64,000 nucleotides of DNA, taken from contig JAKSJB010000006.1 of assembly GCA_024398475.1 (NCBI GenBank), positions 40,518 to 104,517 of the forward strand, given 5' to 3'. Both the position numbers and the translations under genes were made by a program. Below the pieces are notes generated by a model. It saw only the letters and a list, made by a program, of their open reading frames with translations. It was not told where the DNA came from and ran no database searches. Below are positions 1-9,234 of this stretch, piece after piece (within the stretch, counting starts at the first letter, position 1; the number at the start of each line of letters is the position of its first letter). Source of the DNA: Bacteroidaceae bacterium (GTDB taxonomy: Bacteria > Bacteroidota > Bacteroidia > Bacteroidales > Bacteroidaceae).

Positions 1-943
1 AAACCTGAAGCACACCACCGCCCATCTCAAATCTACTCTTAGCCTTCACGGCATCACCCTTCACGGCATGCGTCACTACCTGAACAAAACCGCTGATGAA
101 GTGCAGATAATCATCTGAAGCCATACCGTTCTTGTGGTAACCGTCGATGAATAAACAGCCGCTACCGCTTACACACACCTGACCCTCCGAGAAGAAACAG
201 CCACGCTGGTCCTCGCCCGGATATTTCTCATACTCCACACCATCAGAAAGTCTGTTGACAGTACCCTCGTTCAGTACCAAAAACAGACGTTTCTTGCATT
301 GGTTATTTATAGCAGCACCCTTCGGATTGGTCAGTTCCACCCCATCGAGCACCAGTTTTGCCTTCTTCCCGCCATACAACTTCAGCGAACCATCATCCGA
401 CTTACCCCTCAATCTGTATTCCACACCTGCACACTCGGAATTGATGACCACATGATTGCCCTCAATCACAGCCTCCACACAACCATCGTTATCCTCCACC
501 ACAGCCTCAGAACCGCCAAAAGTGACAGTCACCTGATGCAACCACGAACTATGATCAACAAAATCATCATATCGGCTGTCGTTCTCATCCGTTACCTCAG
601 CCTCAGCCACAGAAGCCAAAGCCCTGTCATATGACATGAAAGCCACCTCAAAGTCAAACAAAGGCTGCAACGATTCAGGAATTACCTGACTGCGCCTGCT
701 GTCCATCTCCTTCCAACCCATCACGTCACCCACACCTACAGACATCTCCTTCACCTTGTCACCTGAACGGAAAGCAGCAATACCATCGTGAAAGTCAATA
801 CCGTCAACATTCAATACGAGAGAAGATGTCTCAGGACTGCCCTCATGAGTTATAAACACATTTCTCTGAGCATGACCGCCTACCTGCACCAAAGACAGCA
901 ACAGGCACAAGACTGCCTGTCTAATAAAGCAACACTTCATCAT
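1..943 (-). CDS. Exported beta-helical carbohydrate-binding protein (Cthe_2159-like), 3' end cut by window edge
   Basis: The reading frame starts at an ATG at 943 and stays open to the window edge (about 314 codons seen), so the C-terminus is missing. The first about 25 residues form a signal peptide (hydrophobic LCLLLSL stretch, then GGHAQ). After a divergent N-terminal part, the sequence has the pattern of Cthe_2159-type carbohydrate-binding domains (annotated DUF4353): LDGVELTNPKGAAI, then a Gly/Ser-rich strand pattern (GCFFSEGQVCVSGSG, then DDYLHF). The complete protein at 48371-49675 has the same motifs (AGIDLTSKKGAAVDIECGKR). Known members bind polysaccharides and fold as a right-handed beta-helix. 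The gene lies 9 bp behind the small exported protein at 953-1453, as the paralogue does behind its own partner. Function inferred from family; ligand unknown. Confidence 0.72.
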   Translation of the reverse strand, partial: MMKCCFIRQAVLCLLLSLVQVGGHAQRNVFITHEGSPETSSLVLNVDGIDFHDGIAAFRSGDKVKEMSVGVGDVMGWKEMDSRRSQVIPESLQPLFDFEVAFMSYDRALASVAEAEVTDENDSRYDDFVDHSSWLHQVTVTFGGSEAVVEDNDGCVEAVIEGNHVVINSECAGVEYRLRGKSDDGSLKLYGGKKAKLVLDGVELTNPKGAAINNQCKKRLFLVLNEGTVNRLSDGVEYEKYPGEDQRGCFFSEGQVCVSGSGCLFIDGYHKNGMASDDYLHFISGFVQVVTHAVKGDAVKAKSRFEMGGGVLQV

Positions 944-952
944 ACCGACAGA

Positions 953-1453
953 TTATCTGATGATAAACTTAATGGAATTCCTGCCACTCTTGAACACATA
1001 CACGCCCCCCTTCAGTTCTAAGAACTGAACCAAAGCAATACCGTCCTTCGACAGTTTTCTGCGTATGACAAGCCTACCGTCAGTATCATAAACATTTACC
1101 ACGTCACCATCTGAGCCGCACACCTTCACACAGTCGTCCGAAAACGAGATAACTGAACCGTTATCCTCTTTCTTGGCATCAATACCCAAAACCTCAGAAT
1201 CAGCAAACGACCACGACTTCACGTCAGCGAACACCCATTCCCCGACAGTTCCCTCAACAGAAACAAGGGAAACGACATCGTTGCTGAAACTCATCTGAGG
1301 ACGTTTTGTAAAATCACAGTAAACCTCAGTACCGTCGTTCAGCAAAACACATAAAGTAAGTTTCTCAGGATTATTCCCAGCAAATACATTTCCATTTAAA
1401 ACCCCAATCAAATGGCATAAAGCCACTAAAAAGCAAATAGCAAAATTTCTCAT
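953..1453 (-). CDS. Small exported protein with T9SS-like C-terminal domain (166 aa)
   Basis: I chose the ATG at 1453, which gives MRNFAICFLVALCHLIG, a signal peptide; the frame runs on to a TTG at 1468 without a better start. The mature part has a Bacteroidetes-type pattern, a strand around NDGTEVYCDF followed by VKSWSFAD. It ends in a domain resembling the type A T9SS sorting signal: VNVYDTDGRLV, then GGVYVFKSGRNSIKFIIR. Its stop is 9 bp from the start of the beta-helix gene at 943, so the two are probably co-transcribed. The 123-aa protein at 49687-50058 has the same architecture and the same position before the other beta-helix gene. Function unknown; a partner or accessory of the beta-helix protein is an inference. 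Confidence 0.62.
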   Translation of the reverse strand: MRNFAICFLVALCHLIGVLNGNVFAGNNPEKLTLCVLLNDGTEVYCDFTKRPQMSFSNDVVSLVSVEGTVGEWVFADVKSWSFADSEVLGIDAKKEDNGSVISFSDDCVKVCGSDGDVVNVYDTDGRLVIRRKLSKDGIALVQFLELKGGVYVFKSGRNSIKFIIR

Positions 1454-1503
1454 TCTTACCAAAATCAATACTTAAAATTTATCATTTCCTCACATATTCG
1501 CTG

Positions 1504-1511
1504 CAAAGATA
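1504..1511 (-). promoter_or_regulatory. Candidate -7 box for the 953-1453 gene
   Basis: On the minus strand TATCTTTG fits the Bacteroidetes TAnnTTTG -7 element and lies about 50 bp upstream of the ATG at 1453. No clear TTTG -33 box is placed at the usual spacing. The rest of the spacer 1512-1727 shows nothing else I can support. Confidence 0.5.
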
Positions 1512-1727
1512 CGACAAAAAAATGAAAAACCTACCTACACCTTATATAAAAATGAAAAAAGCAAATGTAAACATTTATGCCAACCCTGTGGAACTTTATA
1601 AAATTATTAACCTTCTACCCCCTATTCTAAGTCATGGCGAACCCGATAATAATTCAGCAGATTTCACAAGGTTTGATTGATTTTGATGTAAATGTCGCTT
1701 AATTATATTTTTAAATATACAGATTCA

Positions 1728-1757
1728 TTGTTATTAAAAAATAAATTAATAATTTTG
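1728..1757 (+). promoter_or_regulatory. Promoter of the GH51 gene
   Basis: TTG at 1728-1730 and TAATTTTG at 1750-1757 are separated by 19 bp, a good fit to the Bacteroidetes consensus. It lies inside a possible longer reading frame (ATG at 1692) and so supports translation from the ATG at 1800. Confidence 0.68.
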
Positions 1758-1799
1758 CGCAAGTTTATTAACAACAATTTTATTAACAACAATTACAGT

Positions 1800-4301
1800 A
1801 TGAGAAACTATTGTTTCCTTTTATCTGCTCTGCTGATTACTGCTTGTGCAAATAAGGCACAGGTGATAATTGATGTAGATGCAATTCAGCAAGGTCCTGA
1901 AATTAGTCCTGTTCATTATGGTCTCTTCTATGAGGATATAAATCACGCTGCCGATGGTGGCCTATATGCTGAACTTATCCGAAACAGATCTTTTGAAGAT
2001 AATACAATGAAACAGGATGATCTTTCAAAGGTAAAAGGTGAATATTCAGAAATCAGCAACTGGTTTGCTATTGGCAATGCACAGATGAACCTTACTCAGA
2101 ATAATCTCCTCAACACGGTGCAGCACAATGCCTTGAACGTGAAGTTTACAGTTCCCGGCGACGGTGTACGCAATGAAGGATTCTGGGGTATGAATGTTGT
2201 TGCAGGTCAAAAGTATGAACTGAATTTCTTTGCCAGAAGCGATAAGGGATTCAATGGCACTCTGATGGCTTCGCTTATCTCTGTCAATGGAGAAAATCTC
2301 GGTAGCACTCCTATCGAGGTGAAAATAACAGACAAGTGGACAAAGTTCTCTGCTTCTATTATTGCCAAGGGTAATGACCCCAAAGCCCAGTTTGCTCTCA
2401 CTTCAGACAATGCCGGAGAGTTGATGCTCGATGTGGTTTCACTCTTCCCTCCTACTTTCAAGAATCGTCCTAATGGTATGCGTCCTGACCTTGCCCAGAT
2501 GTTGGTTGACATGCATCCCCGATTCCTGCGTTTCCCTGGAGGATGCTTTGTAGAGGGCCAAGAAAGTCCAGACAACGCTTTCCGCTGGAAACGCACCATA
2601 GGTCCTATCGAGGAACGTGAGGGTCACCCGAATGTCAATTGGGGATACCGCACTACAGATGGCATAGGTTTCCATGAGTATCTTCAACTTAGCGAAGACA
2701 TCGGCGCTAAACCGCTCTATGTAGTGAATGTAGGTATTTGGCACGGTGGCTGCGATCCTTATGACAGCATCGACAGTTGGATTGAGGAATGCCTCGATGC
2801 CTTGGAATATGCCAACGGCGACGTCTCAACCCCTTACGGTAAACTGCGCGCGCAGAACGGTCATCCTGAGCCTTTCGGACTTGAGTACATTGAAATAGGT
2901 AATGAGAACTACAATTATCACATGGACAACAACTCCGACCAATCTGATCATTATCCAGAACGTTATATCCAATTCTACAATGCCATCAAGGCAAAATATC
3001 AAAATGTGACCTGCATCGGAAATGTGGAGTCTTGGAGTACAGATAACCCAAGTTGGCGCAATAATTACCCTGTTGACGTGGTTGACGAACATTATTACCG
3101 TAATCCACGTTGGTTTGCGGAAAGATTCAATAAGTATGACAGTTACCCCCGTGACTCACATAAGGTATATGTAGGTGAATATGCTGTTACGAGTCAGTTT
3201 GGTGCTATTGGAAACATGAACGCCGCTCTTGGAGAGGCTGTCTTCATGATGGGTATGGAGAACAACTCAGATGTGGTTGCTATGAATTCCTATGCTCCTA
3301 TCTTCGTCAATGAGAATGATGCACGTTGGCGTCCTGACATGATCCGGTTCAACTCATACCAAAGTATGGGCACCCCTTCCTACTATGTACAGCAACTCTT
3401 CCCGAACAATGTTGGTACCCGTGTAGTCAAGACAAAATGCTCCTGGGAACTTAACAAGCCTAAATCAAAGCAGGAAGTGCATCTGCCGGTTCAGGTAGGT
3501 CTCGGTTCATGGAACACAAATGTGCATTTCCGGAAGCCTCAACTCATAGTCGATGGTGAGGAACTATCTATCAATGACCTCTCAAAATGGAAGGCTGTCA
3601 ATGGTAATTGGAGCATTGAGAATGGTGAACTAGTACAGCGTTCCAAACTTGAACCTGCCATTAGTATCTTCCCTCAGCAGGTAACTTCAAGAAATTATTC
3701 ATTTAAGGTTCAGGCTATGAAGGAGAGCGGAATGCAAGGGTTCCTGATGCTTGTAGGCTATGTCGATGAAATGAATTATCAATGGTATAATGTCGGAGGG
3801 TGGAACAATGCCATTAATAGTGTTGAGCAAACTCTCAAGGGCAGCAAGGACGGAATTGCTCCTCAAAAACGCTTCAAGGTAGAAAACAATCGCTGGTATG
3901 ACCTTCAGATAGATGTCAACGAAGACAGCCTCCATTGCTATATTGACGGAGAACTTGACTTTGCCTGCAAACTCCAGAAGGGACTCATGATGGAAGGTGT
4001 ATTTGCATCAACTACCATCGATGAGACAACCAACACAATGTATGTGAAGGTCGTAAACCTTGGTGAAGGATATGCTCCCGGCATAATCAATCTTGGGAAT
4101 TGCAAGGTTGACACCAAAACTCCCGAGGCAGTAACACTCACTCAACTCGCTGCTGAAAATGGTACAGATGAGAACACACTCGACAACCCTCAACTCATTT
4201 GTCCAAAATGCACAGAAATTACATCTGGTAAGTCAAGCAATAGGGTTAAGTTCGATGTTGCTCCTTTCTCAGTCAATATCCTGAAGATAAAACTCCAGTA
4301 A
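1800..4301 (+). CDS. Alpha-L-arabinofuranosidase, GH51, lipoprotein (833 aa)
   Basis: Removes terminal alpha-L-arabinofuranosyl residues from arabinan or arabinoxylan. The start at 1800 gives a lipoprotein signal, MRNYCFLLSALLITAC, with lipobox ITAC; the frame also opens 36 codons earlier, but a consensus promoter sits inside that extension. Order: an N-terminal CBM4/9-like beta-sandwich (about residues 100-220), a TIM barrel with the acid/base Glu in IEIGNENY (about E369) and the nucleophile in YVGEYAV (about E460), then the GH51 C-terminal beta domain. The latter is interrupted by a LamG/DUF1080-like segment (about 585-770, with NWSIENGEL and WYDLQIDVN). Stand-alone: no susC/susD neighbours are visible, so it is not in an evident PUL. 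Probably anchored in the outer membrane or periplasmic. Family is sure; substrate preference is not. Confidence 0.9.
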   Translation: MRNYCFLLSALLITACANKAQVIIDVDAIQQGPEISPVHYGLFYEDINHAADGGLYAELIRNRSFEDNTMKQDDLSKVKGEYSEISNWFAIGNAQMNLTQNNLLNTVQHNALNVKFTVPGDGVRNEGFWGMNVVAGQKYELNFFARSDKGFNGTLMASLISVNGENLGSTPIEVKITDKWTKFSASIIAKGNDPKAQFALTSDNAGELMLDVVSLFPPTFKNRPNGMRPDLAQMLVDMHPRFLRFPGGCFVEGQESPDNAFRWKRTIGPIEEREGHPNVNWGYRTTDGIGFHEYLQLSEDIGAKPLYVVNVGIWHGGCDPYDSIDSWIEECLDALEYANGDVSTPYGKLRAQNGHPEPFGLEYIEIGNENYNYHMDNNSDQSDHYPERYIQFYNAIKAKYQNVTCIGNVESWSTDNPSWRNNYPVDVVDEHYYRNPRWFAERFNKYDSYPRDSHKVYVGEYAVTSQFGAIGNMNAALGEAVFMMGMENNSDVVAMNSYAPIFVNENDARWRPDMIRFNSYQSMGTPSYYVQQLFPNNVGTRVVKTKCSWELNKPKSKQEVHLPVQVGLGSWNTNVHFRKPQLIVDGEELSINDLSKWKAVNGNWSIENGELVQRSKLEPAISIFPQQVTSRNYSFKVQAMKESGMQGFLMLVGYVDEMNYQWYNVGGWNNAINSVEQTLKGSKDGIAPQKRFKVENNRWYDLQIDVNEDSLHCYIDGELDFACKLQKGLMMEGVFASTTIDETTNTMYVKVVNLGEGYAPGIINLGNCKVDTKTPEAVTLTQLAAENGTDENTLDNPQLICPKCTEITSGKSSNRVKFDVAPFSVNILKIKLQ

Positions 4302-4421
4302 TTTTTGGATTACGAAATTTACTGATTACCTGTCATTATAATATAACAGGAGTTCTCAGGTTGGAACTACAAGCCATAATTCATACAACTTGCGAAAGTT
4401 TCAGGAGTTTCGTAGTTTTGG

Positions 4422-4444
4422 AGTTAAAGGGAGTTAAGTAGAAG
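4422..4444 (+). repeat. Dispersed intergenic repeat, copy A (23 bp)
   Basis: This 23-bp stretch, with core GGAGTTAAGTAG, is identical to 15847-15869. Further copies of the 12-bp core lie at 37334-37345 (inverted) and 38214-38225. All are intergenic. Confidence 0.75.
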
Positions 4445-4571
4445 TTTGACCGCCATACTGCCATTAGCAATTGACTTTTCAGGTACAAGAACAATTTTTC
4501 ATCGTTGGAATATGGTTGTAAGTCTATAATTCCTCAGGCTTCCTCCCCTGATTCGTCGTTCTACCTCCGTA

Positions 4572-4664
4572 GCAAATTCGAACCAAACTCGATGCAAACT
4601 CGATTTGGCTATGCTATTTTATCGAATTTGGTTCGAGTTCAGTTCGAGTTTGCTTCGAATTTGC
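4572..4664. repeat. Long imperfect inverted repeat
   Basis: Outer arms GCAAATTCGAA (4572-4582) and TTCGAATTTGC (4654-4664) are perfectly complementary. The inner parts continue with imperfect pairing through several AACTCGA / TCGAGTT units. It could form a long stem in DNA or RNA. It has no U-tract, so I do not call it a terminator. Confidence 0.6.
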
Positions 4665-4745
4665 AACAGAATCATTACTGACTCTTAATAGACCTATAAC
4701 TGACCTGTTACTGACTAACGGCAAAGTAAGAGTTTAGGTTTTTAT

Positions 4746-4777
4746 TTTGGTAGTTTCACAATTTTGCATTATATTTG
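4746..4777 (+). promoter_or_regulatory. Promoter of the aldo/keto reductase gene
   Basis: TTTG at 4746-4749 and TATATTTG at 4770-4777 with a 20-bp spacer; the ATG follows 36 bp later. Confidence 0.72.
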
Positions 4778-4813
4778 CCGTGTTCTTTATAAAAAGTCAA
4801 AAATAGCAAAATC

Positions 4814-5845
4814 ATGGAATATCGGAAATTACCGGGAACGGATATTGAGGTACCTGTACTCACTCTCGGAACGGGTACGTTTGGCGGCTCTCATGGTTAT
4901 GAGGGTTGGGGTCATACTGATGTAGAGGGTGCTAAGAGATTGGTGGACATTGCCACGGAGGCAGGGCTATGCATGTTTGATACTGCCGACAGTTATTCTC
5001 ACGGTACAAGTGAAGAGATTCTAGGTAAGGCTATTGCCCACAAGCAACGCGACAAGTTACTGATTTCCACGAAGGTAGGTTTTCCTATGAGTGACAGGGC
5101 AGACGATAGGGGCGCTTCACGTACTCATATCATTGAGTCGTGCGAAGGGAGTCTGAAGAGGTTGGGTACTGACTACATAGACCTATACTTTATTCATATC
5201 TTCGACAATACGGTGGAGGTGGAGGAGACGATGCGTGCCTTGGACGACTTGGTCAAGGCAGGAAAGGTGCGCAGCATTGGCTGTTCAAACTATTCGGGTT
5301 GGCACCTTATGAAATCTGAGGCTGTGGCTGATGCAAACGGGCTGACGCGATTCTGTGCACATCAGGCTTATTATTCCTTGCTGCATCGTGAGTTTGAATG
5401 GGAACTGATGTCGGCAGGTGTGGATCAGAACGTGGGTACTTTCGTGTGGAGCCCTCTTGCAGCAGGAAGACTTGCAGGTCGCTACCGCAGGGGAATGGGT
5501 ATTCCTCAGGACAGTCGTGTGGCCTCTCACGGTGTACCTATAGAAGACTTCCTCGTGGATTATGACAAACTATACGATATTGTGGATATTCTCGATGAAA
5601 TCGCTGAGGAAACTGGACACACAGTGGCTCAGGTGGCTCTAAACTGGGTGCTACAGCGTCCTACAATAACGAGTTTGGTAATCGGTGCCAGAACGGAGGA
5701 GCATCTGAAGTTCAACCTCGGTGCTACGGGTTGGAACCTTACACCGGAACAGGTGAAGCGTCTGGACAACGTGAGCCAACGGGTGAAGTCATATCCTTAT
5801 TGGCATCAGGACGTGTGTCCACTAATGAAATCACAATTGTTCTGA
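4814..5845 (+). CDS. Aldo/keto reductase (343 aa)
   Basis: NAD(P)H-dependent oxidoreductase of the AKR superfamily with a TIM-barrel fold. The catalytic tetrad is visible: Asp and Tyr in FDTADSYSHG (about D56, Y61), Lys in STKVGF (about K87) and His in IDLYFIHIFD (about H128). The C-terminal cofactor region has the family pattern LVIGARTEEHL. Length is normal for the group of aldehyde/sugar-type AKRs near YajO/Tas. The gene has its own promoter and is followed by the M20 deacetylase 57 bp later, which also has a -7 box, so they need not be one operon. The physiological substrate cannot be deduced. Confidence 0.88.
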   Translation: MEYRKLPGTDIEVPVLTLGTGTFGGSHGYEGWGHTDVEGAKRLVDIATEAGLCMFDTADSYSHGTSEEILGKAIAHKQRDKLLISTKVGFPMSDRADDRGASRTHIIESCEGSLKRLGTDYIDLYFIHIFDNTVEVEETMRALDDLVKAGKVRSIGCSNYSGWHLMKSEAVADANGLTRFCAHQAYYSLLHREFEWELMSAGVDQNVGTFVWSPLAAGRLAGRYRRGMGIPQDSRVASHGVPIEDFLVDYDKLYDIVDILDEIAEETGHTVAQVALNWVLQRPTITSLVIGARTEEHLKFNLGATGWNLTPEQVKRLDNVSQRVKSYPYWHQDVCPLMKSQLF

Positions 5846-5867
5846 CGGGTATTTGAAATAAAATTCC

Positions 5868-5875
5868 TACCTTTG
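5868..5875 (+). promoter_or_regulatory. Candidate -7 box before the M20 deacetylase
   Basis: TACCTTTG fits TAnnTTTG and lies 27 bp before the ATG at 5903. It overlaps an in-frame TTG at 5873, which is therefore an unlikely start. No -33 box at ideal spacing. Confidence 0.5.
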
Positions 5876-5902
5876 CGGTCGGATAATCAACTTTTGCAAA
5901 GA

Positions 5903-6958
5903 ATGAAGTACAAGAAGAATACATTGGAGGCGGTAGATCTGCTGAAACGCCTCATTGCTGTCCCTTCACCGAGCAGAGATGAAAAAGGGGCTGCCGATGT
6001 GGTGGAACTATTCCTCAACGAAAAAGGTTACAACACTCACAGATTGGGGAATAATGTGTGGATTTTTTCCGATGGATTCGATGAAAACCGCAGAACTATT
6101 CTTCTTGATGCCCATTTGGATACGGTGAAACCGGTGAGTGGCTGGACTCATGATCCGTTCACTCCTGAATTGACTGAAGACGGACAGTTGTTCGGTCTGG
6201 GCAGCAACGATGACGGGGGAAGTCTGGTGGCTCTGATGCAGGTATTTTTCATCAAGAACGAAGATGCGAACAGGGACTTCAACCTCATTTTTCTGGCTTC
6301 AGCCGAGGAGGAGGTGTCGGGCAAGAACGGTATTGAGGCAGTACTTCCTGAACTGCCACATATCGACTTCTGTGTTGCAGGTGAACCTACGGGAATGCAA
6401 CCTGCCATCGCAGAAAAGGGATTGATGGTGATTGACGGTATTGCTCACGGAAAGGCGGGTCATGCTGCAAGAAACGAGGGGGTGAATGCTATATATATTG
6501 CCTTGAAAGACATTGACTGGATTCAGCAACATAGGTATGAGAGGCAGACGGATCTACTCGGTCCGGTGAAGCAAACGGTGACTGTCATCAATGCGGGAAC
6601 TCAGCACAATGTGGTGCCTGACGAATGTAGGTTTACCATCGACGTGAGATCTAACGAGTGTTATTCAAACAAGGAATTATTCGATGAAATCGACAGAAAT
6701 ACGGAAAGTGAACTAAAAGCGCGTTCATTCAGGCTTAACTCCTCCAGACTGGCTGCGGACCATCCGTTCGTAGTGGGAGCAAAGGAATTGGGACTGACGC
6801 CGTTCGGTTCGCCTACTCTCTCCAATCAGGCTCTCATGAATTTCCCTTCGGTGAAAATGGGTCCTGGGGACAGCGCACGGAGCCATACTGCTGACGAATT
6901 CATCTATATCAATGAAATTGACGACGCCATAGACATCTACTGCAAGTTAATCAAATAA
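5903..6958 (+). CDS. argE: M20 family deacylase, N-acylornithine/N-acylcitrulline deacetylase-like (351 aa)
   Basis: Zinc-dependent amidohydrolase of the M20/ArgE/DapE family. Metal and catalytic motifs are in order: LLDAHLDTVKP (His, Asp), GSNDDGGSL (bridging Asp), ASAEEEVSG (catalytic and metal Glu), AGEPTG (metal ligand) and a C-terminal ARSHTADEF (His). A dimerisation insert lies in the middle. In Bacteroidetes this subfamily is known to act in arginine synthesis, removing the acyl group from N-succinyl- or N-acetyl-citrulline/ornithine. No other arg gene lies nearby, so the pathway assignment rests on family resemblance. Start chosen at the ATG (MKYKKNTLEAV) because the longer TTG start falls inside the -7 box. 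Confidence 0.75.
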   Translation: MKYKKNTLEAVDLLKRLIAVPSPSRDEKGAADVVELFLNEKGYNTHRLGNNVWIFSDGFDENRRTILLDAHLDTVKPVSGWTHDPFTPELTEDGQLFGLGSNDDGGSLVALMQVFFIKNEDANRDFNLIFLASAEEEVSGKNGIEAVLPELPHIDFCVAGEPTGMQPAIAEKGLMVIDGIAHGKAGHAARNEGVNAIYIALKDIDWIQQHRYERQTDLLGPVKQTVTVINAGTQHNVVPDECRFTIDVRSNECYSNKELFDEIDRNTESELKARSFRLNSSRLAADHPFVVGAKELGLTPFGSPTLSNQALMNFPSVKMGPGDSARSHTADEFIYINEIDDAIDIYCKLIK

Positions 6959-6972
6959 ATGTACTTTGTACA

Positions 6973-7002
6973 TTGCTACATGGCACTTTTTTACTACCTT
7001 TG
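6973..7002 (+). promoter_or_regulatory. Promoter of the cation/proton antiporter gene
   Basis: TTG at 6973-6975 and TACCTTTG at 6995-7002 with a 19-bp spacer, 42 bp before the ATG. Confidence 0.7.
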
Positions 7003-7044
7003 CAGTCGAATTTGAATGTATGACATTCTTATACCCCTGATTCT

Positions 7045-9183
7045 ATGGACTCAATCACCCAATATCTGAACCTTCCGGTACAGTCGCCCACATGGGTATT
7101 CTTTATTGTACTGTCGATAATACTATTGGCTCCGCTGATTTTCCAAAAGCTACATATTCCTCATATCATTGGCATGATTCTTGCCGGTATGCTTTTGGGT
7201 GAACACGGAATGAATATCCTGGAAAGAGACGACAGTTTCAAGTTGTTCGGTCAGGTAGGCATCTATTATATCATGTTTCTGGCGGGGTTGGAGATGGACC
7301 TCGTGGGACTGAAGAAAAACATCGGAAAGGGCTTGATTTTCGGTTGCTTTACTGCCTTGATGCCGTTCGTATGCGGTTTCGTGGCTGGCTTTCACATGCT
7401 GCATTATACTCTTGCGGCTTCCCTTCTACTTGCCTGCATCTTTGCGTCACATACCATAGTGGCATATCCTATCATCACGAGGTATGGTCTCAACAAGCAT
7501 CCTACCGTGACTATAAGCATTTCTGCCACTATGGTGGCGCTGCTGTTTGCCTTGCTTACGCTGGCTGTGATTGCGGGTAGATTTCAGGGAGAAAACAACC
7601 TATGGTTCTGGATATTATTCGTCGTGAAATGCGGCGCTTACTTTGCCGCCCTATTCCTATTCTTCCCTAAAATCATACGTTGGTTCTTCCGTAAATATAC
7701 TGACAGGGTACTTCAATATATCTTTGTCATCGCTATGGTGTTCCTGTCAGCCGGTGTGGCTGACCTCTGCGGAATTGAAGGACTGCTAGGCGCTTTCCTT
7801 TCGGGCCTGATTTTCAACCGCTTCATTCCTCACACGTCTTCCCTGATGAACCGTATTGAGTTTGTGGGAAATGCATTGTTCATCCCTTACTTCCTGGTAG
7901 GTGTGGGTATGCTGGTAAACCTAAAGCCTCTGTTTACGGACTTCAATACGGTGGAAGTGGTAGTCATCATTATCGTGGCAAGTACTGTGTCAAAACTACT
8001 TGCGGCTTGGACTGTTCGCAAGATTCTGCATCTCAACCATACTCACGGATTGCTTATGTTCGGACTGACGGAGGCGCATGCTGCCGGTGCAATCGCTATG
8101 GTGATGGTGGGTACTACAATTATGATAAATCCGGAAGAACCTCTGATGAACAATGCTGTACTGGACGGTGTGGTGGTGATGATTCTTATTTCGTGTATCA
8201 TCAGTTCCATCGCTACTGACCAAGGTGCAAGACGTCTGAAGATGGAGATGGCGGAAGGGGCGTTGTCTAATGACGGACAGGAGGGGGACGACGAAAAGAT
8301 TCTGGTGCTGGTGAAGGATAAGGAAAAGGTAAGAAGTATTACTCAGACTGCTATCATGATGCGTAATGCAGAACTGAGCCGCGGCGTGATATGTCTGAAC
8401 GTGGTGAATGATGCAGACATGAGTGACAAGGCGCGTAGTGCGAGTCACGAAATTCTGGAACAGGCTGAAGAAATCTGTACGGCGGCTGATGTACCGGTGC
8501 AGATTCAGAGCCGTCTGGCGGTAAACCTCGTGAATGGTGTGGTTCATGCCTTGAAGGAAAACGATGCTTCGGAGATGATTGTGGGTCTACACGAACAGCG
8601 TACTCACGACACTTCCTTCTATGGTCATTTCACGGAGAACCTCGTCCAGAACATGCCTAGGCAACTTATCATCGTGAATTATCTGCAACCTGTGAACACC
8701 ATCAGGAAGATTGTAGTGGTGGTTCCGGAGTATGCTGAATATGAGGCTGGTTTCTACAGATGGGTGGAGAGACTGCTGAGACTTGCAGGTGAAATCGGCT
8801 GTCGCATAGAATTCCATTCTACTGACAGTACGGAACGTATGATATATCAGTATGCGCAGATTCATCACAAGAGTGTACGTACGGAATTCAAGTTGATGGA
8901 ATCCTTCACGTCGCTCAATTCTCTGCATAAGGAGGTGCACTCTGACCATCTGCTCGTAATCATTACGGCACGTCCTGGTACACTAAGTTACAAGAAGTCA
9001 TTTGCCCGACTGCCTAAACTGCTGCAGGTACATGTGAACGACTATAATCTCATGCTTGTGTATCCTGATCAGTTTGCTGCGGGCAACAACACGGAGGTGA
9101 GTTTCTCTGCTCCTCATGCTTCGGCTTACGAGATGACGCCGACTTCGGCTTGGCTGAGCAAATGGATCAGCAAGATTGGATAA
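7045..9183 (+). CDS. Cation:proton antiporter (CPA2) with C-terminal USP-like domains (712 aa)
   Basis: Inner-membrane monovalent cation/H+ exchanger. The first about 390 residues hold roughly 12 hydrophobic segments with CPA2 motifs (HIPHIIGMILAGMLLGEHG, MFLAGLEMDL, LLGAFLSGLIFNR, GLTEAHAAGAIAMVMVG). The cytoplasmic tail (about 400-712) lacks a RCK/TrkA-N glycine motif and instead resembles two universal-stress-protein-like alpha/beta domains, the second around VVVPEYAEYEAGF. Many Bacteroidetes antiporters of this length share this fold, taken as regulatory. It is monocistronic or the first gene before the LolD-like ATPase 51 bp downstream. The transported ion (Na+ or K+) is unknown. Confidence 0.85.
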   Translation: MDSITQYLNLPVQSPTWVFFIVLSIILLAPLIFQKLHIPHIIGMILAGMLLGEHGMNILERDDSFKLFGQVGIYYIMFLAGLEMDLVGLKKNIGKGLIFGCFTALMPFVCGFVAGFHMLHYTLAASLLLACIFASHTIVAYPIITRYGLNKHPTVTISISATMVALLFALLTLAVIAGRFQGENNLWFWILFVVKCGAYFAALFLFFPKIIRWFFRKYTDRVLQYIFVIAMVFLSAGVADLCGIEGLLGAFLSGLIFNRFIPHTSSLMNRIEFVGNALFIPYFLVGVGMLVNLKPLFTDFNTVEVVVIIIVASTVSKLLAAWTVRKILHLNHTHGLLMFGLTEAHAAGAIAMVMVGTTIMINPEEPLMNNAVLDGVVVMILISCIISSIATDQGARRLKMEMAEGALSNDGQEGDDEKILVLVKDKEKVRSITQTAIMMRNAELSRGVICLNVVNDADMSDKARSASHEILEQAEEICTAADVPVQIQSRLAVNLVNGVVHALKENDASEMIVGLHEQRTHDTSFYGHFTENLVQNMPRQLIIVNYLQPVNTIRKIVVVVPEYAEYEAGFYRWVERLLRLAGEIGCRIEFHSTDSTERMIYQYAQIHHKSVRTEFKLMESFTSLNSLHKEVHSDHLLVIITARPGTLSYKKSFARLPKLLQVHVNDYNLMLVYPDQFAAGNNTEVSFSAPHASAYEMTPTSAWLSKWISKIG

Positions 9184-9234
9184 ATGGAAAAAAGGATTGA
9201 ATTCATCGAAATAAATCAAGTATAAGTATTAAAT

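Larger units (their letters stand above)
4302..4745. other. Intergenic spacer with degenerate repeats
   Basis: No gene is supported here. It holds a copy of the dispersed GGAGTTAAGTAG repeat (4430-4441), a long imperfect inverted repeat (4572-4664) and a GTCAGTAA-type repeat (4676-4719). A weak hairpin CCTGT/ACAGG at 4329-4350 may end the GH51 transcript but has no U-tract. Confidence 0.5.
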
